A DNA stretch of 13,314 bases, from contig JAKSBM010000050.1 of the NCBI GenBank assembly GCA_022361135.1, forward strand, positions 1-13,314, read 5' to 3'. Position 1 is the first letter of the stretch. Every line of letters begins with the position of its first letter. The stretch comes from Desulfobacterales bacterium (GTDB taxonomy: Bacteria; Desulfobacterota; Desulfobacteria; Desulfobacterales; Desulfobacteraceae). Positions 1 to 7,286 of this stretch are shown one piece after another. The translations under genes were made by a program, and so were the position numbers. The notes below the pieces were generated by a model. It saw only the letters and a list, made by a program, of their open reading frames with translations. It ran no database searches and was not told where the DNA came from.

Positions 1-2354
1 GCCACCATCCACAATTCAACCCACTCCTGGGGAGGTAAACCGGATGTTCCCGTCTTGGAACCGACAAGAACACTCCGAATACCCTGGAAGAATTGTCGTT
101 GTTGCCCGGCCTTGAGTCCACCGGCAATTCGTCTAATGAAAATCCACCACTCCAATTTATTCTGCTTTGCCTTATTATAATGGAGCCCCTTTAAATAAAT
201 TTTCCAAACCTTACGAGATCTTTCTTCGTCAAAGGCATCGCCAAAGCCAGGTCGCATGCAAAAACCCGCAAGGTTCAACCATCGACATTCGTGTTCCGCC
301 GACCGTTTTCGGGCCTGGGGCTCAATGGCCAACAACTCATCGGCCAATCTCCGCAAAAACGACAACGGCCAATTCCCCTTGGATTGCTCCACAGCGCCTT
401 CTATTTGTTTGACAACCCGTTTAAGCAAATCCGTTGAGGTATCTTCAAAGGCAAATCTGAGGGAGCGGCAAGCCGTTTCAATGGCTTTATCTTCGTAAAC
501 CTCACCTTCCATGGCTTGTATCCCTGTGTCCTGGGCACTCCTCAATTGAAATTGCAATTTCCACTTGTGATCACTGACAGAAGATTGGCAATACATGGAA
601 AGGGTTCCCATTTCCGTATACTCTGCCCCCAGGTGTATGGGGATGGTTTTCTGCTCTCCCTTGGAACCAAATTTAATCACCGTCTGGATGGGTGCCATGG
701 CTGAAAAGGATTCATCCACGGACACAATATCACCGGCGGCATCTCCGGATCTGAAACTGGAAGAATAAACATCAAAGGAAACGGGCTGGTTTGCCCGGAC
801 CTCGTAGGCCCTCTGGGGCAAATGGATATCAGATCCCTCGTCAAGCCCCCTCTCCACCAGGCAGACGGCATTGGCACCGGCCCCATTTTCCATGGAAACG
901 CCCAGATAGTAAGAGCGGGGGCTGCCACTGCCCACCCGGACACCGATGCCCTGCTTCACCAATCCGTAATAAGAGGCACCAACCCCGACGGCCAGTTCTG
1001 GACGATCATTTTCCAAAACAACGGGTTTCTGGGTATCGGAGGCCTTGAACCAACGGCGAACGGATTCCTTGATCCGGGACTGAACCAGGGAGGGTTTCAG
1101 GGTCCCCCCATTAAAAAGGATAAAATCGGGCATGGGGCTATCCTTCCCCAGGCTTTCTTTTACATTTTCCCTGTGTTTCTCCAGGAACCGCACAATGTGC
1201 TTGGAAACGGAGGCTTCGGTTTCAAAGGGAAGACCGAAGTCGGCGATCTCCTTGCCCCTGTTTTCCGTGGTCATGGTTTCGGTGGTGACATCGGAAAAGA
1301 AGTCACCCCGGAGCACATTTTCCACCTCGGCCCGGGTGAGCTCTGCGCTCAGGGTTCCGGCAATCAATGCCCGGCCCTCACCCTTGAGGGTAATGCGCAC
1401 CGAGGATTCACCATGTTCCAGGATTTGTTCCTTGGCCTCCCGGCATCTATGGCAGAGGGTTTTCCACTTATCCGTGCCCAGGGACTTTTTGGATTTAAAT
1501 TTGGCTTCCACAATCCGGGCCAGGGCCAAGTCGATATTATCCCCACCAAGGATGAGATGGTCTCCTACGGCCAGTCGTTCGAAACGTGGGGTACCATCTC
1601 CTCCCTTAAGGGAAATCAGACTGAAGTCGGTGGTCCCACCGCCCACGTCGCAGACCAGAATCAACTCGTCTTCACGGACATGGTCTTCCCAATCCCCTTC
1701 GTGGAGGATGAGCCAACTGTAAAACGCGGCCAGGGGTTCCTCAAGCAGGGTGACGGAACTTCCGAACCCGGCCTGTTTAACGGCAGCCATGGTTAACTCC
1801 CGGGCCTCCTCATTAAATGAGGCGGGAACGGTAATAACCACAAATTGATTTTCAATGAATTTATCTTCGTCTTTGACGAAATGGTTCCATGCGCTGCGGA
1901 TGTGGGTCAGATACTCGGCGGTGGCATCCACCGGGGAGATCTTTTCAACGCCCTGGGATCCCCAGGGTAAAATCTTGGCGGTCCGGTCCGCCTGGGGATT
2001 ACACAACCAGCTTTTGGCGGAGGAAACCAGGCGGGAGGGAATTTTGGAACCATGGTCCCGGGCAAAAACACCGGCGAACATATCCTCCCGCTTTTTCCAG
2101 GGATGCTTCAGCACTTCCTGGGATATATCGTATTTTCCGGGAATATAAAGGAAGGACGGCAACACCGGCACCTTGGTAAACTCACCATGGCCGGTCAACT
2201 GGGGAACATTAAAAACCTTGATCCATTTTTCCTTGTCCGGGGTCCCCCCCTTGGCGGTCTCTTCACGGAGGCCCACCACGTCCACATAGGAAACCGCCGA
2301 ATTGGTTGTTCCCAAATCTATACCAATGACATATTGCTTATCTTGAAAATCCAA
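1..2354 (-). CDS. Hsp70-family protein (DnaK-like ATPase), 3' end beyond the window
   Basis: This is a divergent Hsp70-family ATPase, presumably a cytoplasmic chaperone or chaperone-like protein; 784 codons are visible and the frame is still open at base 1. The nucleotide-binding domain shows the phosphate-1 loop (IGIDLGTTNSAV, residues 10-21), the phosphate-2 loop (CDVGGGTTDFSLI, around D236) and an adenosine-type motif (LFNGGTLKP, around N415). A beta-rich segment around residues 500-600 resembles an Hsp70 substrate-binding domain. Beyond it lies a long extension that, from memory, resembles the DUF3731 region of large Hsp70 relatives, so the whole protein is probably 850-950 residues against about 640 for DnaK. 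The chosen start is TTG at 2354: an AAGGAG sits 5 bases upstream, an in-frame TAA lies just before it, and no ATG precedes the phosphate-1 loop. It follows the DUF2760 gene by 37 bases, probably in one transcript. No DnaJ or GrpE gene is in view, which argues against it being the housekeeping DnaK. The family is sure, the client is unknown. Confidence 0.93.
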   Translation of the reverse strand, partial: MDFQDKQYVIGIDLGTTNSAVSYVDVVGLREETAKGGTPDKEKWIKVFNVPQLTGHGEFTKVPVLPSFLYIPGKYDISQEVLKHPWKKREDMFAGVFARDHGSKIPSRLVSSAKSWLCNPQADRTAKILPWGSQGVEKISPVDATAEYLTHIRSAWNHFVKDEDKFIENQFVVITVPASFNEEARELTMAAVKQAGFGSSVTLLEEPLAAFYSWLILHEGDWEDHVREDELILVCDVGGGTTDFSLISLKGGDGTPRFERLAVGDHLILGGDNIDLALARIVEAKFKSKKSLGTDKWKTLCHRCREAKEQILEHGESSVRITLKGEGRALIAGTLSAELTRAEVENVLRGDFFSDVTTETMTTENRGKEIADFGLPFETEASVSKHIVRFLEKHRENVKESLGKDSPMPDFILFNGGTLKPSLVQSRIKESVRRWFKASDTQKPVVLENDRPELAVGVGASYYGLVKQGIGVRVGSGSPRSYYLGVSMENGAGANAVCLVERGLDEGSDIHLPQRAYEVRANQPVSFDVYSSSFRSGDAAGDIVSVDESFSAMAPIQTVIKFGSKGEQKTIPIHLGAEYTEMGTLSMYCQSSVSDHKWKLQFQLRSAQDTGIQAMEGEVYEDKAIETACRSLRFAFEDTSTDLLKRVVKQIEGAVEQSKGNWPLSFLRRLADELLAIEPQARKRSAEHECRWLNLAGFCMRPGFGDAFDEERSRKVWKIYLKGLHYNKAKQNKLEWWIFIRRIAGGLKAGQQRQFFQGIRSVLVGSKTGTSGLPPQEWVELWMV

Positions 2355-2391
2355 ATCCGCTCCTTACCTGATCCAGGGTTCCATCCACTTG

Positions 2392-3252
2392 CTATTGAAT
2401 TTCCACTTCCGCAGGAACCATGATGCCGGGGTCCTGAATATCAGACAATTTGGGCAGCTCTTTTTTTGCTGCCTTCCAACCGGGATGGCGCAGAATGCCT
2501 TCAAAGGGAGGTTCTCCGGTCACGTTGCCCACCAGGGCAATGGCATCCATGTCAAATCCAGGCTCGATGGTGACGGCATCGCCCTCTTCTTTATCAATGA
2601 CGGGAACGGGATTGATATATTTTTTCACCGCCCGTTTGCAATCGTCCTGGATGCTGCGAACGGCCGCACCGATCTGATCGTCTTCGTACTGGTTTAAATC
2701 CTCTGCAAAGAAATCCAAAAGGCGTCCTTCACGCTGCAAAACGGAGAGGGTATGCAAAAAGAGACGACGCTTGCGCTCCTGCTCCATCTTCTGGGCCAGG
2801 AAATCCTTTTTCCCCTTCTTACCCTGGGGCGCAGGGGCCGGTTTTTCCGCCCTTCCAAGGTCCGCCTTCACCACAAGCCAAAGAATCAGCCAGAACAGCA
2901 GGCCCAGGATCAAGGCGCCACCGACCACGGCGGGAACCACCCATTGGTAAAAATTCAACGAGAGCAATGTCAGCAATTCGATTCCCCTGGGGATAAACTC
3001 AACCAGGGCGGCTTGACCGCTTTCACCGACGTAGGCCGGCAACATTGTATTAAGAAGGTAATAGATTCCAAAAATCACCCCAGCGGCCACGCCCAGTGCA
3101 CAAACGCAAATCGTGCCCAGGGACTTTCTCCGATATGCTGTTTTCAAACCCACTGTTATATTGCTCCCATCCTTTTTGGTTATTTCATAAAAAAACCATG
3201 CTGCCGGATACAGCATGGTAATCAATGATAATACAAAAATCGCCCAATGCAA
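2392..3252 (-). CDS. DUF2760-like membrane protein, partner of the Hsp70
   Basis: This 286-residue protein has hydrophobic segments at about residues 3-22, 46-67 and 104-128. A lysine-rich, probably cytoplasmic linker follows (about 140-165), then a conserved-looking soluble domain. That domain carries LQREGRLLDFFAEDL (172-186), IGAAVR (194-199), an EPGFD stretch and a C-terminal PAEVE, which match my recollection of DUF2760. Such genes are often found next to Hsp70-family genes; the function is unknown, and a membrane platform for the ATPase is only inference. The gene sits 48 bases after the ComEA-like gene and 37 bases before the Hsp70 gene. The start is uncertain. TTG at 3252 keeps the first hydrophobic segment whole but has no visible ribosome-binding site. 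An in-frame TGA lies 15 codons upstream with no ATG or GTG between, and the first ATG (3216) cuts into the segment and also lacks a binding site. Confidence 0.82.
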   Translation of the reverse strand: MHWAIFVLSLITMLYPAAWFFYEITKKDGSNITVGLKTAYRRKSLGTICVCALGVAAGVIFGIYYLLNTMLPAYVGESGQAALVEFIPRGIELLTLLSLNFYQWVVPAVVGGALILGLLFWLILWLVVKADLGRAEKPAPAPQGKKGKKDFLAQKMEQERKRRLFLHTLSVLQREGRLLDFFAEDLNQYEDDQIGAAVRSIQDDCKRAVKKYINPVPVIDKEEGDAVTIEPGFDMDAIALVGNVTGEPPFEGILRHPGWKAAKKELPKLSDIQDPGIMVPAEVEIQ

Positions 3253-3300
3253 GCAACTGGTTTTTAGGGAGGGGAACCGGGGCCTGGGGTTATGATTTCA

Positions 3301-3591
3301 TCACTGCTCATCGGCAACAATGATTTTGTTTTTATTGGCTTCAAATACCTTCTGGCCAATTCCTTTTACCATCATAATTTCTTCAATGTTTTTAAAGGGC
3401 TGCTTGTCACGATAGGCCATGATTTTTTCAGCCAGCTTTTCGCCCACATATTTCAAGGTCATGAGCTGGGACTTATCGGCTGTGTTGATATTGACCTTGT
3501 GTCCGCCGGCAAAAGCCATTGGTGTCACAAGTAAAAATAAAAGACCGGTTACGGCGACCAAAAAACCAATTCGAGACTTCATCTGTTTCAT
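3301..3591 (-). CDS. Secreted ComEA-like helix-hairpin-helix protein
   Basis: This is a small 96-residue exported protein. An N-terminal signal peptide (basic residues 2-7, hydrophobic 9-23, likely cleavage after AFA at 28) leads into a ComEA-type double helix-hairpin-helix domain. The domain opens with VNINTADKSQL (33-43), has a first hairpin at KYVGEKLAEKI (47-57) and a second at VKGIGQKVFE (75-84). Domains of this type bind DNA without sequence specificity. In competent bacteria ComEA receives DNA in the periplasm, but many single-domain versions in non-competent species have no known role, and no other competence gene is in the window. The ATG at 3591 is preceded by a perfect AGGAGG 6 bases away. 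The frame extends further upstream, but that part has no signal-like character. The DUF2760 and Hsp70 genes follow closely on the same strand. Confidence 0.9.
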   Translation of the reverse strand: MKQMKSRIGFLVAVTGLLFLLVTPMAFAGGHKVNINTADKSQLMTLKYVGEKLAEKIMAYRDKQPFKNIEEIMMVKGIGQKVFEANKNKIIVADEQ

Positions 3592-3749
3592 TTTTAACCT
3601 CCTATAACCTGCAGATTTTCCCCCGGCTCCCCACACCAGAGACACAGGCCCACAATCCAGTACGTAAAAAGGAGTGCGACAGATACAGATCAAGAAGAAG
3701 ACGAATTGAACAGCAGAAGTTCATCCATGGAAATTACGGATCAGGTATG

Positions 3750-3778
3750 GATATAAATAATATCACAGGAAAAATCAA
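3750..3778 (-). promoter_or_regulatory. Candidate sigma-70-type promoter for the ComEA-like/DUF2760/Hsp70 genes
   Basis: Reading the minus strand, TTGATT (3778-3773) and TATATC (3755-3750) are separated by exactly 17 bases within the AT-rich part of the 250-base gap between the second OmpA-like gene and the ComEA-like gene. Transcription from here would give a leader of about 150 bases. The match is by eye only, and AT-rich DNA gives chance matches. Confidence 0.35.
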
Positions 3779-3841
3779 GGCGTTGTGACTTTTCCGGCGA
3801 TATTTGGAATTGATTGATTTTAAAAAAAAGACTGGGAAGGA

Positions 3842-4960
3842 TCACCCCTTGGAACCGGCCTTTGCCTTCTCCACCACCATGGGAGGAGGTGTGCCCATGA
3901 ACCGAAGGGTGATATCAACGTACCGCTCCATGGCCTTTTGATTGCCCATTTTCCGATCTTCGGGCAACCGATTCCGCCCCGGAGAAATCACCTTGAAGTA
4001 GCGGGATTCCACCCCAAGGGCTACCAGTGCATGGACAACGGATGCAGCCCGGGCTGCACCCAATTCAAAATTGGACGGATACTTGCTGGTCTTAATGGCG
4101 TCGCAATCGGCAAACCCATCCACGTAAATCCAGGCCGGCCGCTCCTTGAGGAATGCAGCCAGTTTTTTCAAAAAGGGGGCATATTCCGCTGCCACTTTGG
4201 CACTGGCCGAAGGAAAGAGTATGGGCAACAGGGTTTTGGCTTCCAAATGGGTGGCCGTGGAAGTGACCTTCAACCACTCTTCCAATCCGTTTTTACGGAT
4301 GTCACGTCCCAGGTTTTTCCCGGCCAGGGCTGTGACTTCAACACTGTTCTTCGCCCCATCCTTTTTCCCAGCGTTGACCTTCTCCTTTTCCCCTGGGCAA
4401 CTTGTTTTCGCACATGGCCTTCCTTTGGATGGACAAGTTTTGGAAGACGGGCACGATGACTTTTGGAAAACTTTGGGACCGGAATTCTGTTTTGGGCCGT
4501 CATCGGCCTTGGGAGGAGGGACTTTTTTGGCCACAGGCACTTTGGGGGGGGCAATCTTAGCCAGGCGCGCACGATGGAGGGCCAATTGTTTTTTCAAATG
4601 AATCCGTGTGGCAATCAAGGCGGACACCCGTTTTTTCTTTCCCGCCAATGCCGTGTAGAACCGTTCCGGCACTCCGTTTAAAAGGGCTTCCCTCCTCTGA
4701 ATTTTATCGGCAAGCCAATCCAGGTCCTCCTGGGCCGCCTGGATTTGAACATCCAATTCCCTGATCTGGGCCTGGTATTCGGACACTTGACACACTCCCG
4801 TCTCCCAGAGTTGATTCTGGGAAGGTGGGAGCTGGCTTTTTTCTGGCCTAACCTGGGACTGGGCAACGCCGGAAAACCAAACCAATCCGATTAAGGGAAG
4901 GAACAAAAAAACGACCAAACGATTGAATCGAACCATGGGTAGAACATTCCCTGGTCTCAT
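3842..4960 (-). CDS. OmpA/MotB-domain periplasmic protein with Cys-rich linker (module copy B)
   Basis: This 372-residue envelope protein has a signal peptide or anchor (hydrophobic 15-33). A predicted coiled coil spans about 58-135. A Lys/Pro-rich linker (about 138-200) holds four cysteines at 170, 176, 183 and 188. A C-terminal OmpA-like domain covers about 225-352. Its core, VDGFADCDAIKT (280-291) and KYPSNFELGAARA (293-305), is the MotB-like form of the peptidoglycan-binding signature, with D287, N297 and R304 as likely ligand contacts. The ATG at 4960 has GGAGG 6 bases upstream. It lies 32 bases after the copy-B lipoprotein gene and parallels the 5706-6584 protein in domain order and in motifs (DWLADKI, GVPERF, KYPSNFELGA). 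It differs by the Cys-rich linker and a short Lys-rich tail. No MotA-like gene is present, so it is probably not a flagellar stator. It may be a peptidoglycan-tethered partner of the lipoprotein. Confidence 0.87.
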   Translation of the reverse strand: MRPGNVLPMVRFNRLVVFLFLPLIGLVWFSGVAQSQVRPEKSQLPPSQNQLWETGVCQVSEYQAQIRELDVQIQAAQEDLDWLADKIQRREALLNGVPERFYTALAGKKKRVSALIATRIHLKKQLALHRARLAKIAPPKVPVAKKVPPPKADDGPKQNSGPKVFQKSSCPSSKTCPSKGRPCAKTSCPGEKEKVNAGKKDGAKNSVEVTALAGKNLGRDIRKNGLEEWLKVTSTATHLEAKTLLPILFPSASAKVAAEYAPFLKKLAAFLKERPAWIYVDGFADCDAIKTSKYPSNFELGAARAASVVHALVALGVESRYFKVISPGRNRLPEDRKMGNQKAMERYVDITLRFMGTPPPMVVEKAKAGSKG

Positions 4961-4992
4961 TTTACACCTCCAGACAAAAGGTCAAGGATGGG

Positions 4993-5553
4993 TTAGGATT
5001 TGGGAATGGACGATTGGCTGGGCCTATGGTCGTCCATGGAAAGCCGCTCAACAAACTGCACATCTTGACCAAGCCCTTCCGGCCACCAGATCATCCCCTT
5101 CTGGGTAAACTTGATTCGGAGGGTCATGACGGCACTGGTAATGCCATAGCGACCATGGATAATCTCTTTTACTTTAACCCCCCGAAGCATGGCCCGGGTA
5201 CAGGTGTTGACATAATCCTGATCAACCATGCCGTGGCCCACCTGGCTCAGTGCGTCCACATAAACCCCGCGCAATTTTTCCACAAACTGACGATAGCCGT
5301 CGGTTACGGCGGCACGCTCGGCCATCAAAACCGCCTGCCCCTTGGTCAGGGCGGTCTCGGGTTCCAGCCCTTTGCCTGTAACGGTGAAGGTGACAACCCG
5401 GTTGGTATTGGCCTGTTCAGATTCCAAAATCACCGGCCCAGGAGCCACCAGATTATCGGGGGTCGGGTTTGCTGCCCGCATTGTTCCAGCACTGCATCCC
5501 ATGAACGTCATCCCAACGAAAAACCACAGCCAGCACATCACCATTTTTTTCAT
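4993..5553 (-). CDS. LPP20-like lipoprotein (module copy B)
   Basis: This 186-residue predicted lipoprotein has a basic start, a hydrophobic stretch and a lipobox (TFMGC) with the lipidated cysteine at residue 20. The mature domain resembles LPP20-type lipoproteins, with KGLEPETALTKGQA, an LMAERAAVTDGYRQ helix, GVYVDA, RGVKVKEI and a terminal FTQKGMIWWPEGLG. Proteins of this group sit in the envelope of many Gram-negative bacteria and mostly have no defined activity. The ATG at 5553 is preceded by AGAGGA at a good distance. It is a clear paralogue of the lipoprotein at 6600-7157, with about 69 of 112 positions identical by hand count over the core. It is followed directly by an OmpA-like gene, as is its paralogue. 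The 152-base gap upstream holds a hairpin and a possible promoter, so this module may be partly independent of the first one. Confidence 0.87.
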   Translation of the reverse strand: MKKMVMCWLWFFVGMTFMGCSAGTMRAANPTPDNLVAPGPVILESEQANTNRVVTFTVTGKGLEPETALTKGQAVLMAERAAVTDGYRQFVEKLRGVYVDALSQVGHGMVDQDYVNTCTRAMLRGVKVKEIIHGRYGITSAVMTLRIKFTQKGMIWWPEGLGQDVQFVERLSMDDHRPSQSSIPKS

Positions 5554-5610
5554 TTTGCAATCCTCTAAAGTAAAACATTAATTCTGACACACCTATCTAT
5601 CTCCAGATAA

Positions 5611-5639
5611 ACTATGAAATCGTCACCTGGGATGGACAA
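5611..5639 (-). promoter_or_regulatory. Possible promoter for module copy B
   Basis: On the minus strand TTGTCC (5639-5634) and CATAGT (5616-5611) lie 17 bases apart. Each matches four of six sigma-70 consensus bases. The site lies just after the hairpin that separates the two modules and about 60 bases before the lipoprotein start, where a promoter would be expected if the hairpin terminates. It is a weak match by eye. Confidence 0.25.
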
Positions 5640-5660
5640 CTTAAATCAGAATTGATGCAA

Positions 5661-5679
5661 AACGGTGGAGGCCACCGTT
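5661..5679 (-). terminator. Hairpin with short T-run between the two lipoprotein/OmpA modules
   Basis: AACGGTGG (5661-5668) and CCACCGTT (5672-5679) form a perfect 8-base stem with a 3-base loop. It begins 26 bases after the stop of the copy-A OmpA-like gene. On the minus strand the stem runs into TTTT followed by GC, so it may be a weak intrinsic terminator or an attenuator that lowers expression of module B relative to A. The short T-run makes full termination uncertain. Confidence 0.55.
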
Positions 5680-5705
5680 GGTTGAGGCATGCAAATAAAT
5701 TCTAA

Positions 5706-6584
5706 CTATGGCATTTTAAAAAGAATTATTAAATTGGCATGGCGTTGGAGATTTTTCCAGTCCTTACTGGTTTTGTTGATATTTTGCTGGGATCCCCTGC
5801 TTTTGATTTCAAAAGCCGAGGCCGGAACACCAAATTGAACCAGGTGGCGGACCACAGATCCGGCCCGGGAGGCGCCCAGCTCAAAGTTGGAGGGATATTT
5901 CTGGGTTTTAATGGGATCGGTGTCGGCGTGCCCTTCCACATGGACCCGGGCCGGGTGGCCCTTGATAAAGAGGGCCAATTTTTTCAAAAAGCCCATGTAA
6001 CCGTTGGGCACCTCGGATTTACCCGGGGGAAACAAAAGTGGAAGTCGATTTTCCACACGGACGTGGTTGCCCTCCTTTCCCACCACCTCCAGCCAATCCT
6101 GGAGGCCGGCCGCAGCCAATTGCCCCACCAATTTAGGCGCAATCGACTTTTTGCCAACGGGCATATCCCGCACCTTGATCCGGGATTTGGAGGGTGTTGT
6201 GTTCACGGGATTGGACGCCTTGGCCGAAGGCAATATCTTTTCTCCCCGCAACAGGCTGCGATACCGTTTTAAAAGCCGCTTTAAGGTGGCGAGCTTTTCC
6301 TTTTTAAACTTCAGGGACTCCGTCATTCGATCGGGAACACGGCGGCCATAGGTATTCATGCGATGGATTTTTTCGGCCAGCCAGTCATGGTCTTCCTGGA
6401 GACGAATGATTTCAGACTCCACAAAATCCGTTTGCAATCGCAGATCCATTTCCAGGGGGGTTTCTTCTTTATCCAAAGCCCAAAGGGGCATGGGACTCCC
6501 ACAGAAGATGCCCAGAATCAACGCAGCCATCATAAGTCGCAAAATCACACCATCAATATTATTCTGAGAATTCTTAATTTTCAT
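5706..6584 (-). CDS. OmpA/MotB-domain periplasmic protein (module copy A)
   Basis: This 292-residue envelope protein has a hydrophobic signal segment at residues 13-36 (likely cleavage after WA at 36). A charged, predicted coiled-coil region spans about 45-112, a short Ser/Lys linker 115-150, and a C-terminal OmpA-like domain about 158-290. The peptidoglycan-binding signature is clear: VEGHADTDPIKT (216-227) and KYPSNFELGASRA (229-241), with D223, N233 and R240 in the expected places and the MotB-like spacing. The ATG at 6584 has GGAGG 7 bases upstream. The gene lies 15 bases after the copy-A lipoprotein gene, so the two are surely co-transcribed. It lacks the cysteine-rich linker and the C-terminal tail of its paralogue at 3842-4960. 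A role in tying a lipoprotein or outer-membrane complex to the cell wall is inference; the substrate or partner is unknown. Confidence 0.88.
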   Translation of the reverse strand: MKIKNSQNNIDGVILRLMMAALILGIFCGSPMPLWALDKEETPLEMDLRLQTDFVESEIIRLQEDHDWLAEKIHRMNTYGRRVPDRMTESLKFKKEKLATLKRLLKRYRSLLRGEKILPSAKASNPVNTTPSKSRIKVRDMPVGKKSIAPKLVGQLAAAGLQDWLEVVGKEGNHVRVENRLPLLFPPGKSEVPNGYMGFLKKLALFIKGHPARVHVEGHADTDPIKTQKYPSNFELGASRAGSVVRHLVQFGVPASAFEIKSRGSQQNINKTSKDWKNLQRHANLIILFKMP

Positions 6585-6599
6585 CCCATATCCTCCGGC

Positions 6600-7157
6600 T
6601 TAATAATGTCCAGAGGATTGGGTGCCGAGGATTCCCCTGGCCGCTTCAACGTCATCGGTGGGCCTCACTCCGGGCCCCAGGCCGGCAGGCCACCAGACCA
6701 TATTTTTCTGGGTGAAATAAATGCTCAATTGCATGTGGGCTTCGGTGATGCCGTGCTTGGCAGCAATTATTTCCTTAATCTCCACCCCCCTGAGCCAGGA
6801 TTGGGCTTTGGTGGTGACCATTTCATGGTTGATGGTGCCAAATCCGGCTTTCATATAGGCATCCACATAGACCCCGCTGACCTTTTCAGTGAGCTGACGA
6901 TATCCGTCGGCCACGGCCGCACGTTCCGCCATGAGCCGCGCTTCTCCTTTGGTCAAGGCACTTTCCGGTTCCAAGCCCTTGCCCACAACGTCAAAGGTCA
7001 CGGTCTTATGTGCGCCGTCAAAGGGTTGATCCAGGCCAAGGACATGTCCGGGCGCAGCAGCCTGTTCCAATGCCCTGTCCCCGGCCAGGGGAGCACATCC
7101 GGACAGACCGGCCCAAAGGATCGCCAACAGGCCGACGGCGAGAAAGAGATGCTTCAT
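6600..7157 (-). CDS. LPP20-like lipoprotein (module copy A)
   Basis: This 185-residue predicted lipoprotein has the lipobox GLSGC, with the lipidated cysteine at residue 21, followed by a mature domain of LPP20 type. Shared blocks with copy B are KGLEPESALTKGEA, LMAERAAVADGYRQ, GVYVDA, RGVEIKEI and FTQKNMVWWPAGLG. The start was set at ATG 7157, where GAGG lies 8 bases upstream. An ATG two codons earlier (7163) would be only 2 bases from that site, and the longer frame to 7205 adds a non-signal-like leader. It is the first gene of the duplicated minus-strand block and is divergent from the gene at 7287. Function is not known; adjacency to the OmpA-like gene points to an envelope complex. Confidence 0.87.
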   Translation of the reverse strand: MKHLFLAVGLLAILWAGLSGCAPLAGDRALEQAAAPGHVLGLDQPFDGAHKTVTFDVVGKGLEPESALTKGEARLMAERAAVADGYRQLTEKVSGVYVDAYMKAGFGTINHEMVTTKAQSWLRGVEIKEIIAAKHGITEAHMQLSIYFTQKNMVWWPAGLGPGVRPTDDVEAARGILGTQSSGHY

Positions 7158-7198
7158 TTTCATTTCCTCTTCAATAAATGTTTGATACCATGAACACG

Positions 7199-7257
7199 CC
7201 TGCATGCCGCAGGACCCGAAATCGGGATTTTATGACTGGGATCAAGAATAATCCCAG
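7199..7257. repeat. Three successive inverted repeats in the divergent intergenic region
   Basis: The 129-base gap between two divergent genes holds three small inverted repeats in a row. These are CCTGC/GCAGG (7199-7213, loop 5), CCCGA/TCGGG (7215-7226, loop 2) and CTGGGAT/ATCCCAG (7236-7257, loop 8, perfect 7-base arms). The last could be a regulator-binding site for both directions. On the minus strand all three would lie in the 5' leader of the lipoprotein gene if transcription starts near 7260. No convincing sigma-70 promoter was found in either direction. Confidence 0.45.
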
Positions 7258-7286
7258 AACAATCTAACAAGAAACAATCAAAAACC

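Noticed and set aside
822..1796. A 324-codon open frame on the plus strand.
   Set aside because: It lies wholly antisense to the Hsp70 gene, whose nucleotide-binding motifs are unmistakable. The translation is low in recognisable structure and rich in Gly/Pro/Phe as expected from a shadow frame.
3768..3850. Possible terminators after the copy-B OmpA-like gene: GGAAAA/TTTTCC with a 16-base loop, and AAGG/CCTT before a run of eight T on the minus strand.
   Set aside because: The first has an A/T-rich stem and a large loop. The second has only four pairs, overlaps the stop codon and is separated from the T-run by seven bases.
3842..6584. OmpA-like genes as flagellar motor MotB.
   Set aside because: The peptidoglycan-binding motif is MotB-like, but there is no MotA gene, and the N-terminal segments lack the proton-channel aspartate setting. 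Pairing with lipoproteins suggests another role.
6363..7193. A 276-codon plus-strand open frame.
   Set aside because: It crosses two well-supported minus-strand genes with good ribosome-binding sites and a signal peptide or lipobox; the reading has no family features.
7243..7260. Possible sigma-54 promoter on the minus strand (TGGGATTATTCTTGAT).
   Set aside because: Spacing and the GG element fit, but the invariant GC at -12 reads GA and the -24 element lacks its C. The string is also part of an inverted repeat, so the resemblance may be chance.
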